The translations under genes and the position numbers were made by a program. From Candidatus Acidulodesulfobacterium ferriphilum (GTDB taxonomy: Bacteria; SZUA-79; Acidulodesulfobacterales; Acidulodesulfobacteraceae), in the NCBI GenBank assembly GCA_004195035.1, contig SGBD01000004.1, positions 124,001-188,000 of the forward strand: a stretch of 64,000 nucleotides of DNA, written 5' to 3'. The notes under the pieces are model-generated. The model searched no databases. It was not told the origin of the DNA and saw only the letters and a list, made by a program, of their open reading frames with translations. This document shows positions 52,694 to 61,025 of the stretch, one piece after another (the stretch's first letter is position 1; each line of letters begins with the position of its first letter).

Positions 52694-53725
52694 ATGAGAA
52701 TTTACAGGCGCGGTAGTATCTATTGGTGCGAGTTCAGGCTTGACAATAAGCATTATCAATACTCTTGCAAGACAAAAGAAAAAGAAATAGCGCAAGAAGT
52801 AGCGTCGGCAATTTATGCGGATATGATACGGGACAGATTTAATATACCGGCGAAAAATAAGGCTCAACGTTTATTTGCCGAAACCTATCAGGAATATTTA
52901 AAAAATCTTAATAATTCAAAAGGGACTATTGAAAAGAAAAAATGGCATTATAAGCATTTTATTAAATTATTTAAAGATAAATACATTGCAGATATTGACG
53001 TTAAAAATTATCAATTAACAAGAAAGCTTGAAATACAGAACGAACCTAAGAATAAAGGCAAAAACGACAGTCAAATAACTTATGCTATTGTCAATAGCGA
53101 AATAATGACCTTATCTAATTTCTTTAATTTTTGTATTGAGAAAGGCTATATAGATAAGAACCCTGCATTTAAAATTAAGAAACTAAATGAACTATCCCGC
53201 ATTAAAACTTTATCAAACTCCGACATCGAGAAACTCATCGCAGGCGCTACAAATAAGTTGACTAAAGATTTAATTACTTTTTTAATTTATACCGGTTGCC
53301 GCAAAGGCGAGGCTCTTAACTTAAAATGGGACGACGTGGACTTGCAGAATAACGTAATAGCTATTAAAGGAACTAAAACCAAGTATGACAGGTATATTCC
53401 GATTTCAAAACCGTTAAAAGAGCTTTTAAGGCAAGTCGGAAAAAATCAGGATGGTTTATACGTATTCGAGAGGAACGGGGCTAAATTAACCGATTTTAAG
53501 CGTTCCTTTCATACGGCGTGCCGTAATGCCGGATTAAAAGATTTAAGGATCCACGACTTGCGCCACGTATTCGCAAGCAAAATGGTAATGAACGGGACGT
53601 CTTTATTTATTACAGGCGAACTGTTAGGACATAGGACTACGCAAATGACAAAGCGGTATAGCCATTTAGTCCCGGAGACGCTTAAGAAAGCGGTTGACGA
53701 TGTATTTAACAAAAAAATATTGTAA
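52694..53725 (+). CDS. Tyrosine recombinase (integrative-element integrase)
   Basis: 343 residues. N-terminal arm-binding region (1-50; RIYRRGSIYWCEFRL), a core-binding SAM-like domain (about 58-155) and a C-terminal catalytic domain with the full set: R203 (TGCRKGEAL), a beta-hairpin Lys near 228-230, H287 and R290 (HDLRHVF), H313 (LGHRT) and the nucleophile Y322 (KRYSHL). It looks active. Its stop overlaps the next ATG (TAATG), so the phosphoesterase is translationally coupled. A second copy of its last codons is found after that gene. Confidence 0.95.
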   Translation: MRIYRRGSIYWCEFRLDNKHYQYSCKTKEKEIAQEVASAIYADMIRDRFNIPAKNKAQRLFAETYQEYLKNLNNSKGTIEKKKWHYKHFIKLFKDKYIADIDVKNYQLTRKLEIQNEPKNKGKNDSQITYAIVNSEIMTLSNFFNFCIEKGYIDKNPAFKIKKLNELSRIKTLSNSDIEKLIAGATNKLTKDLITFLIYTGCRKGEALNLKWDDVDLQNNVIAIKGTKTKYDRYIPISKPLKELLRQVGKNQDGLYVFERNGAKLTDFKRSFHTACRNAGLKDLRIHDLRHVFASKMVMNGTSLFITGELLGHRTTQMTKRYSHLVPETLKKAVDDVFNKKIL

Positions 53726-54396
53726 TGCAAATACAAACTTGGTTAGCCGCAAATACATTCGTTATTTCAGACACGCATTTTGGGCACGCAAATATTATGC
53801 GGTCTGAACCGTTAAGAAGCGGCCTGGTTAATTCTGTTAAAACAGATGTTTCTAATTACGTTGATTTAACCGCGGCGGCTGACCGTAAATTGATAGATAA
53901 TTGGAATTCCGTCGTATCTGCAGACGATAATATCTTACATTTGGGCGATGCCGTCTGGGGCGGAAAAGACAAAATAACGAAATATATAAAGGAACTTAAC
54001 GGCCGGATTTATTTGATTAAAGGAAATCACGACGCCGATAATGCCGCATACAAGGAATTAGGCATTAATATTATCGAAAACATTCATTTATTTATAGACG
54101 GTTCTTACGATATAATACCCGCAAAACATAAATACGCTAACGCTATTATAACCGAAATTGACGGCAAGAGGATTATGTTTTCGCATTTTCCTGTTGTAAA
54201 TGATATCGTTGAGGATATGGAGAATTTTGCCGGGATAACCAAAGAGCTTTATGAAATTTTTAAAAATTATAACTGCAATTTAAACATACACGGACACACA
54301 CATTCGCAATCAATTAAAATAGCTTCGTTCTGCAAAAACGCTTCAATAGAAGCAATCGGGAATTTTAAACCGCACAAAATCGGCGAAATTATATAG
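53725..54396 (+). CDS. Calcineurin-like metallophosphoesterase
   Basis: 223 residues. Metal-binding motifs in order: SDTHFGHANI, LGDAVWGG, KGNHDADN, FSHFP and HGHTHSQS, i.e. a complete two-metal site. It matches phage- and element-borne phosphoesterases of the hydrolase class; the substrate could be a nucleic acid end, a cyclic nucleotide or a phosphoprotein. Its ATG overlaps the integrase stop. Its stop codon lies within the duplicated integrase tail, so the gene appears to have been placed inside an integrase 3' end. Confidence 0.88.
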   Translation: MQIQTWLAANTFVISDTHFGHANIMRSEPLRSGLVNSVKTDVSNYVDLTAAADRKLIDNWNSVVSADDNILHLGDAVWGGKDKITKYIKELNGRIYLIKGNHDADNAAYKELGINIIENIHLFIDGSYDIIPAKHKYANAIITEIDGKRIMFSHFPVVNDIVEDMENFAGITKELYEIFKNYNCNLNIHGHTHSQSIKIASFCKNASIEAIGNFKPHKIGEII

Positions 54397-54442
54397 CCAT
54401 CTGGTGCCTGATACGTTAAAGAAGGCGGTTGACAACGTGTAG
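54392..54442 (+). pseudogene. Remnant of a second integrase C-terminus
   Basis: Sixteen codons and a stop read YSHLVPDTLKKAVDNV, matching residues 322-337 of the intact integrase at 14 of 16 positions. The similarity begins at the catalytic Tyr codon and is lost upstream of it. The DNA is diverged from the intact copy, so it is not a recent exact duplication. It directly abuts the phosphoesterase stop. Confidence 0.85.
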
Positions 54443-54685
54443 GATAAGAGCGATAAAAAAAGTTAATTTATCTAAATTTTAAACAGATGCCTTAAAAGGC
54501 AAATTATGGTGTTCTGGAGAATGGAAAATTAAGTGGCTGACTAGATTATTTATTATTCAGGGGGGGTATAATGCTGTTAAAGGTTTTACCGAGAATGTTT
54601 TTATTAAGGTAGGGGTAAGTTCTTGATGGTCCCGTTTTTCTCTTAAGTTCTTTACAAACGAATAATAATTTCCTTTCGATATCGC

Positions 54686-54862
54686 TCAGTCCTTCTTTTT
54701 TGGCGTTGTTAATATTAACATATAAATTTTATATTTTTCAAAAAGTTCTAGCGCTTCTTCCTGGAGCATAGGCGGTTCTCCATTATTGAATAATCTGTCA
54801 TAAAGTCTTGAAATTTCTATTTTGCCTTCATCAGAATATAAAAAATTAAAATCAATCACCAT
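54686..54862 (-). CDS. Small acidic protein of unknown function (island)
   Basis: About 58 residues (MVIDFNFLYSDEGKIEISRL...), soluble, with an acidic helix (LQEEALELFEKYKIYMLI) and a basic tail. The frame opens earlier (54916), but a GGAGGG site just before the ATG at 54862 fixes the start and removes the overlap with the next ORF. No family recognised. Confidence 0.5.
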   Translation of the reverse strand: MVIDFNFLYSDEGKIEISRLYDRLFNNGEPPMLQEEALELFEKYKIYMLILTTPKKKD

Positions 54863-54878
54863 AATCCCTCCAAAAAAG

Positions 54879-55103
54879 TTATTTACTATAGTGATAATTA
54901 TATAATCTTTCAGCAAACCCGTCTATTATTTTATTTTTTCTCATTTCGATTTCCGGAATAAAATCTTCCTCGAGCATTTCTTTAAGATTTATAACCGACC
55001 GCCTTTCTAATTTCAATTTGCGCATTTCTTCCGATATCTTCTTTCCTTTCTGGATAAGATAGACCAGAAAAAATATTTCCGCCGCCGCAAAAATCAATTC
55101 CAA
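54879..55103 (-). CDS. Small membrane-anchored coiled-coil protein (island)
   Basis: Up to 74 residues. A short hydrophobic N-terminal helix (AAAEIFFLVYLIQKG) is followed by a charged coiled-coil-like region (KKISEEMRKLKLERRS). The only available start is a TTG without a clear ribosome-binding site, so it may be a truncated gene. 16 bp upstream of the small acidic ORF, in the same direction. Confidence 0.4.
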   Translation of the reverse strand: MELIFAAAEIFFLVYLIQKGKKISEEMRKLKLERRSVINLKEMLEEDFIPEIEMRKNKIIDGFAERLYNYHYSK

Positions 55104-55210
55104 ACTGACACGAAATTTTAAACGGTCTCCCGATTTTATTAAACAAATTAATATTTATAGATATTTTAGTTTCAATAATTTGTATCTTACAATTGCCTTA
55201 AATAAAAAGA

Positions 55211-55546
55211 TTAATGCCTATTACTTAAATAAATACCAAATATCATACACCCTATAAAAAATATCCAAGCAATTAGCCAGTCTATAAAAGTTGTTTTACT
55301 CATTTCATGTTTATCGTCATCGTCATGTTTATCGTGAGGATATTCATAACGATCAACTGCTAAATTGAGATCATTTCGTTCATCATCTTGTTTTTTCAAC
55401 ATAGTTTGAAAAGCCTCATAATTGGATTTTTCTTGCTCTAAACGATCCTGTTCTTCATGATAATGTTTATGGTCTTGCTGTCTTTGTTCATATCTTTCTT
55501 GCTCTCTTTCTTGCTCTCTTTTCCAATAATCGTTTTCATCATCCAT
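55211..55546 (-). CDS. Charged, tail-anchored membrane protein of unknown function (island)
   Basis: 111 residues. The first 80 are extremely charged and Gln/Glu/Arg/His/Asp-rich (ERYEQRQQDHKHYHEEQDRL), predicted to form a long helix or coiled coil. A single transmembrane helix lies near the C-terminus (FIDWLIAWIFFIGCMIFGIY). An AGAGG site precedes the ATG. The His/Asp patches (YPHDKHDDDDKHE) could bind metal. No family recognised. Confidence 0.55.
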   Translation of the reverse strand: MDDENDYWKREQEREQERYEQRQQDHKHYHEEQDRLEQEKSNYEAFQTMLKKQDDERNDLNLAVDRYEYPHDKHDDDDKHEMSKTTFIDWLIAWIFFIGCMIFGIYLSNRH

Positions 55547-55729
55547 ACTAACCTCTAATAAAGATTAATTTAAAAAAAGAACTACAAAGTAAAACAAAAA
55601 CTAAATAAAGTATAAAACTATTAAATTACAACTAAATTCACATGCAAGTTGAGTTTATTTTCACCCGCCTCTGGAATTTGCGTATTTCGTTTTAATCGAA
55701 CGCTTTTTTAATAATTAAGCCTAAATATT

Positions 55730-56102
55730 CTATAAAAATTCAACAAAGGTATTTATAACTTTATCTAAATCTTTTTTAAGCTCATTTTTAATCTGTTCAA
55801 TCAAATTATATTTTTTGCCATCCCTTTTTGCTTATATAAATCAAATTCCCCTTTCTTATTAATTAGTATTTCAATACTTATTTTTTCAATATGAGTTTTT
55901 TAAGCCTCTTATTTCCTGCATATAACGGTCATTTTGGACACTCATATCGGTTTCTGTCGGACACTTGAAATATATCATTTGGTCTATTTCTTTTCAATAA
56001 TTTTCCATCAAAATCACCCAAACCTTCCCTGTATACATAATCTTTAACTTCTTGTTTAACCTGTAACAATTCAAGCCTCTCTTTAATGCCCTCAATTTCC
56101 AT
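55730..56102 (-). pseudogene. Decayed gene of unknown family
   Basis: The minus strand holds protein-like sequence broken by frameshifts. A 57-codon ORF (56102-55929; MEIEGIKERLELLQVKQEVK...) is followed by in-frame pieces in other frames, e.g. IEKISIEILINKKGEFDLYK and a last piece IEQIKNELKKDLDKVINTF ending at a TAG at 55730-55732. The Lys/Glu-rich helical character is continuous across frames, as expected of one gene with several indels. The rest of the 55547-56219 gap is AT-rich without another recognisable gene. Confidence 0.5.
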
Positions 56103-56219
56103 TTTAATCGAACACTGATTCCGTTTCTAACCGAACTCTAAAATCAGCAATTAATGCCTTTATAATTTTTTAAAAATTCACTACTATACTAAAACTTTAT
56201 TTTTCAACATTCTTTTTAA

Positions 56220-58496
56220 TTAACTTATTTGCCTCATAAGACATCTAACGGCCTCGGTATATATTCTAAATTTTTTTCCTTTAATAATTTTATCAAATAT
56301 TTTATCTTCTTCTGTTAAATATAAAGAGTAATTAGTCTTTTTGTGATTTTCGCAAACACTATCATCAGTTGCAAATCTTTTTCCGCACCATTTAAGATAT
56401 CCTTCATAAAAGCCTTCCCCAAATTCTTTTTTAGCATATTCTTCAAAATTTGGATCTTGGCAATATGTATAATATTGATTTTCAAGACCGCTCTTAATGT
56501 TTTTAAGCTTATTATTTAGCATTTCAGATTTCAAATCAGAGATATCTATTTTTTTTTCACCTACTAAGCTTGCAAAAGTGTTTATAGAATCTATGGCTTT
56601 TTTGATTCCATCTTTTTTCTTTTTATTATTATATTTTTCTGGATTAAAAATATCTGAGTCTATTATTGCCACATAATGCAATCCAAGTTTCCCTATAAGT
56701 TTTATATAATTAACTAAACTGCCGATACCTTCTATGTTGACTATTTCGATATCGCCAATACTTACATCGTTATTAAATTTTCCTCTACCTTTGATTCTTT
56801 CAAAAAAATCATTGTTTCTAATTAAACGCTTGGCAAGTATTTCTTCTGAAAACCCTTCCACTAAGACGACGCCTTTCGCAAAAAATAACCGTTTTAATTC
56901 TTCGTATTTAAAAAGTTGGATTCGTTCAAGGTTTTCAGGCTTGAATCTGCTAATCTCTGTATTTGTATCTTTATTTCTAAAAATAAATATGTTGCCTTTT
57001 TTATCTTTTTTGTCTATTTCAACCAAATCCGGCGAATGAGTAATAATAAAAAATTGATTACCGTTCTTTTTATTATATCTATCTATTTCAAGCAAAAGTT
57101 TATGCTGCAATGTCGGATATAGATTTTGAGCTGGTTCATCCAGAATAATTACTTTATTATTATTTCCTGCTATTACAGCTGAAAGCGTCAGCATTTCATA
57201 ATATCCGGCAGGACTGAATTCAAACGAATATTCTTCTGAATCCTGACCATCCTTAAAATATAGCTGTAATTCTAATTTATGGTCTATTATGGATACATCA
57301 ACGCTATTTATATTTTGATTAATTTGTGCGTCCGTCGTCTCACTTAAACCCCAGTTCTGCGGTTTAGGCAATGGCAAAATGTTTGTACCATTTGAAAATT
57401 CTTTTATTTCAGCAACCCTTACATCAAAATTTTTACCGTTTGATAATTTTTCAAATGTTTCTTTAACTTTATTATAATCATCAAATTTATTAATTTTTAA
57501 TTGCAACAAATAAGGATAAAGATTATTAGAATCGAAATTTTGCATCTCGTTTATTTCTTTTATGGACAATATGTTTTTAGAGGGGCATCTGAAATTATCC
57601 AATGTAACTATTGAATTTTCGAAAATCCACATAAATATTGTAGAAATAGAAACCCTATTCGTCCCAATAGATAAATCTAATTGACTATCTTTTATAAAAA
57701 AATTTTCCGCATATTTTATAACCTTAGATATATTATCAATTTCTCCATCTATTTTATTATCAGTTCCAAATCGGTTAAAATTTTCCAGAAGTAAAGAGTA
57801 TTTTACGTCTTCGTTATACCATGCTCTAAAAAAATCATTATAATCAGTGTTTTTATTTAAATAACTTGCTATGTCATTTATATTTCCAATAATTTCTTCT
57901 TTTTTTCTATCTGATTGAATGGAACCAAAATTATTTTGATGATAATCGTAGCCGTTTTCAACATAGCCAGTAACAAGAAAATTATTAACAATATCTATGG
58001 CAATTTTTTCTATTTTAATTGATTTGTAAAATATTTTATGGCTTTTGCTAATATCATCATATTCTATTATTAATTTACCTTTATTAAATATTTCTTTCCA
58101 GAGATAGTTAAAAAATTTAGTAGTATTTTGAAAAGAAAGTATATAATTACTGGAATTAAACGGCTTCATTATGATGTTTATTTTAAAGAAAATTATGGCG
58201 GTAGCTAATGAAATCATTTCAATTTCTTCGCCGCTTAAAATTAAATCAATATCGGCTTCAATCTTTATTTGGCGGGAGTCTCTCTTAAGATAATTTTGTA
58301 TATTTGCAGAATATGGAAAATTATATGGCTTTAAAATAGCCATTTTGATAAACCCCATTAATTTCGTAAAGTTAGTTTTACCGGCACCATTTGGCCCCAC
58401 TACGAAATTTAAATTTTCGTTCAGGTTTACAAGTTCAATACTTTCAAAAGAAAGAAAACCGCTTGCCTTAATACTGTTAATTTTAAGTCCCGGCAT
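56220..58496 (-). CDS. OLD-family ATPase/nuclease (AAA ATPase with TOPRIM)
   Basis: 758 residues. ABC/SMC-like ATPase split by a long insert: Walker A GPNGAGKT (34-41), signature-like FSPAGYYEMLTLSA, Walker B and D-loop near 450 (VIILDEPAQNLYP) and the switch His in FFIITHSPDL. A C-terminal TOPRIM domain follows (VLVEGFSEE near 546, then IIDSD near 613), giving the acidic residues for metal-dependent nuclease activity. This is the OLD-nuclease architecture of phage defence. It is 37 bp downstream of the type III restriction gene and in the same direction, so probably one operon. Confidence 0.9.
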   Translation of the reverse strand: MPGLKINSIKASGFLSFESIELVNLNENLNFVVGPNGAGKTNFTKLMGFIKMAILKPYNFPYSANIQNYLKRDSRQIKIEADIDLILSGEEIEMISLATAIIFFKINIIMKPFNSSNYILSFQNTTKFFNYLWKEIFNKGKLIIEYDDISKSHKIFYKSIKIEKIAIDIVNNFLVTGYVENGYDYHQNNFGSIQSDRKKEEIIGNINDIASYLNKNTDYNDFFRAWYNEDVKYSLLLENFNRFGTDNKIDGEIDNISKVIKYAENFFIKDSQLDLSIGTNRVSISTIFMWIFENSIVTLDNFRCPSKNILSIKEINEMQNFDSNNLYPYLLQLKINKFDDYNKVKETFEKLSNGKNFDVRVAEIKEFSNGTNILPLPKPQNWGLSETTDAQINQNINSVDVSIIDHKLELQLYFKDGQDSEEYSFEFSPAGYYEMLTLSAVIAGNNNKVIILDEPAQNLYPTLQHKLLLEIDRYNKKNGNQFFIITHSPDLVEIDKKDKKGNIFIFRNKDTNTEISRFKPENLERIQLFKYEELKRLFFAKGVVLVEGFSEEILAKRLIRNNDFFERIKGRGKFNNDVSIGDIEIVNIEGIGSLVNYIKLIGKLGLHYVAIIDSDIFNPEKYNNKKKKDGIKKAIDSINTFASLVGEKKIDISDLKSEMLNNKLKNIKSGLENQYYTYCQDPNFEEYAKKEFGEGFYEGYLKWCGKRFATDDSVCENHKKTNYSLYLTEEDKIFDKIIKGKKFRIYTEAVRCLMRQIS

Positions 58497-58533
58497 AAAT
58501 TTTTATTTATTAATTAATTTGACAATGGGTTAA

Positions 58534-61023
58534 TTACAGATTAAAAAATTTATTAATATCAATATCCTCTTTGCCCTCTTCAACCAATTTAAAGCTAAAA
58601 TCTTCGTTTAATTTAAGTTTAATCAATTTCAAATTAATTGATCTTATTTCTTCATTATTCATTCTATCAAAAACATTTTTTTTATATTGAGTATCCAAAT
58701 TACCAAGTAAATGCTCCCCCTTGCTCTCAATTATATAAACCAGCTCTATTTGATCGTTTTTATTTTTTTTGGCGGCTATGAAATCGGGATGAATTTTGCC
58801 TTTTTTCCATCCGCTAATTGCGTACCATTTTTTATTTTCCGCAACATTGCGCACCCACCATACAACGCTTTTTTTATTATCAATCAAATTAGCAACTTTT
58901 ATTTCCAGAGGATTCATTGATAATTTATCTGATTTTTCAAAAAGATTTGATTTATATGTTTCAATGCCCTCAGGATATACTTCATATTCTTCCGGCAATA
59001 AATAACCTATATCTTGGTCATCGCAAACCGCTAATATTAATTTTTTACTCTCTATCAAAGAATTAAAAATTTTTTCTTCCTGATTAAATTTTTCAAGCGA
59101 TAATTTTTTAATAATTTCATGGGTAATAAATCCGCTATTAACTATTAACTTTTCCTCGTTCTTATATTCTTTGTATTCTTTAATAAAATCATTTGCTAAA
59201 TCAAAAGCGACGAATGCATTATCGGTTACATCAGTTATTCTGCGGGTTAAATATGAAATTTCAAATAGTCCGCTTTCTTTCTCTTCTAAATATTTTTTCT
59301 CATATTTTTTATCTATGTCAACTAAAATTTCATAAGTGGTCGGTTTTTCATCGAGTAATGGAAAAATTTCATTTTTTAGCCATTCCCCATAGTTTACTTT
59401 ACTCCAATCAATATTAGGTTTAATATCAATATGATAAGAAAACCTGCGATAGCTTTCACTATTTTTTATTATCCAAACAGGCAAATACAACGATTCTGGA
59501 TATTTTTCAAGGATTTCAGGTTTAACTTTTGTTTTGATTTTTTTGGAACCTGCAGGGCCTGATTCCCTACTAATATTTTGGATTAAATCACCCAAACCTT
59601 CATTTTCAAACCCTTTTTGAATATTTTTTAACACATCCTCCGTATCGCCTTGATTAAAATAAACGTAGCTTTCATCAAGTTCTTTGATTCCGATTTTTTT
59701 AGCATACGGTTGGCGTAAAATCCTGCCGACTAACTGAGTCATTGATGATTCTGATCTTGCGTTAGGAATTATACCCAAAATATAAGCGAAAGAACAATCC
59801 CAACCCTCTTTTAAAGCTTCTTTGGTAATAATATATCTAATTTCGCTGGATTGAGATAAAAGCTTTTCCTCTCTAATTTCGTCTATTTCACTTGATTTAA
59901 CGGCAATTTCATGGGCAGGCACGCCTTGTTCTATCAGATATTCACGTACATCTTCGCTATGAACTTTACCTTTTTCTCGCTGATCTTTGCCTGTCCTTTC
60001 CGCCTGTATAAGGGCAATAGGTCTAATATAGATGTTTCTGTTGCTATTAAGTTTGATTGCTTCTTCTTCTATTGAGTTCCTTTTTTTCATTATTTCATTA
60101 ATCATCTCATGCCAATTTCCACTAATAGAAGGCGAGTGTAAATGTAAATCAAGCTTAATCATGCCTGCTTTTTCAAGCTGCCGACCGGTAATCTCCACAA
60201 GAACATTCATATGGTTTCGTTCTTTAGGAGTGGCCGATAGTCCGATAATCATTGAAGGATTTAAGCCATCAAGTGTCTTTTTTGCTATATCAGAGAACAT
60301 AGTGTGAAATTCATCTACTATAATTAATGGATTTAATATTCTTATAGCATTTCCTAAACTTGATTTCACAATTTTATTATTGAATAGGTCATCTTGTATA
60401 AAATCCAAATTTGGAATTTTTTCAAGAAGTTTTTGGTGTTCGTCATACCTATTATCTTGAGGAAAAAAATCAATATAGCCGCCGCTATCCTGAAATACTT
60501 TCATGTTTTCTTTAGTGTTTCTGCTAGTCGATTGGAACATTAACATTAAAATCACTAAATTATCTTCGGTGTCCTGACGGCGTAAAGACTGACCTTTTTC
60601 TAAAATAATTGTCCTATTGCCGCTGCATTGATCGAGCCATTGGCGGTAAATATGATTTTTATCTTTTAACTTTTCAATTGTTTGTCTATAAATTATTTCA
60701 CGGTGGACAATCCAAACGACAAGGCCGGTTCTTTTTTTGGCAAATAGATTATGGTATTCACGGATAGCTTCAATAGCCAAAAGCGTTTTTCCCCCGCCTG
60801 TTGGAATTTTTAAGCAAAAGCGGGGGTAAGATTCGCCCAGACCATTTTTAGGCCTATCGGCAAAATGAGATAAATTGAGATTATTATAAACTGCATCAAC
60901 ATAAGATATTGAACTTCTCAGGTTAACATCCAGTTTTTCAATTGCGCTTTTTACATTTTCGGCTTCTGTATAAAATTTTTTAAGCGCTTCTACGACATCA
61001 GTTTGGTAATCTTTTAGAATCAT
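58534..61023 (-). CDS. Type III restriction enzyme, Res subunit
   Basis: ATP-dependent translocase and endonuclease of a type III R-M system. 829 residues. SF2 helicase motifs: PTGGGKT (74-80), DEFH near 236, GLSATP and motif VI QLVGRILRQP; ALKEGWDCSFAYIL is typical of Res. A C-terminal PD-(D/E)xK nuclease is visible as HPDF (near 745) and IIESKG (near 763). All key residues are intact. It starts 2 bp after the mod stop. Confidence 0.94.
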   Translation of the reverse strand: MILKDYQTDVVEALKKFYTEAENVKSAIEKLDVNLRSSISYVDAVYNNLNLSHFADRPKNGLGESYPRFCLKIPTGGGKTLLAIEAIREYHNLFAKKRTGLVVWIVHREIIYRQTIEKLKDKNHIYRQWLDQCSGNRTIILEKGQSLRRQDTEDNLVILMLMFQSTSRNTKENMKVFQDSGGYIDFFPQDNRYDEHQKLLEKIPNLDFIQDDLFNNKIVKSSLGNAIRILNPLIIVDEFHTMFSDIAKKTLDGLNPSMIIGLSATPKERNHMNVLVEITGRQLEKAGMIKLDLHLHSPSISGNWHEMINEIMKKRNSIEEEAIKLNSNRNIYIRPIALIQAERTGKDQREKGKVHSEDVREYLIEQGVPAHEIAVKSSEIDEIREEKLLSQSSEIRYIITKEALKEGWDCSFAYILGIIPNARSESSMTQLVGRILRQPYAKKIGIKELDESYVYFNQGDTEDVLKNIQKGFENEGLGDLIQNISRESGPAGSKKIKTKVKPEILEKYPESLYLPVWIIKNSESYRRFSYHIDIKPNIDWSKVNYGEWLKNEIFPLLDEKPTTYEILVDIDKKYEKKYLEEKESGLFEISYLTRRITDVTDNAFVAFDLANDFIKEYKEYKNEEKLIVNSGFITHEIIKKLSLEKFNQEEKIFNSLIESKKLILAVCDDQDIGYLLPEEYEVYPEGIETYKSNLFEKSDKLSMNPLEIKVANLIDNKKSVVWWVRNVAENKKWYAISGWKKGKIHPDFIAAKKNKNDQIELVYIIESKGEHLLGNLDTQYKKNVFDRMNNEEIRSINLKLIKLKLNEDFSFKLVEEGKEDIDINKFFNL

Positions 61024-61025
61024 AT

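Noticed and set aside
54443-54685. Possible extra small gene (short ORF from an ATG after a G-rich run near 54570)
   Set aside because: Only about 13 codons and no similarity; the region appears to be debris between the integrase tail and the small ORFs.
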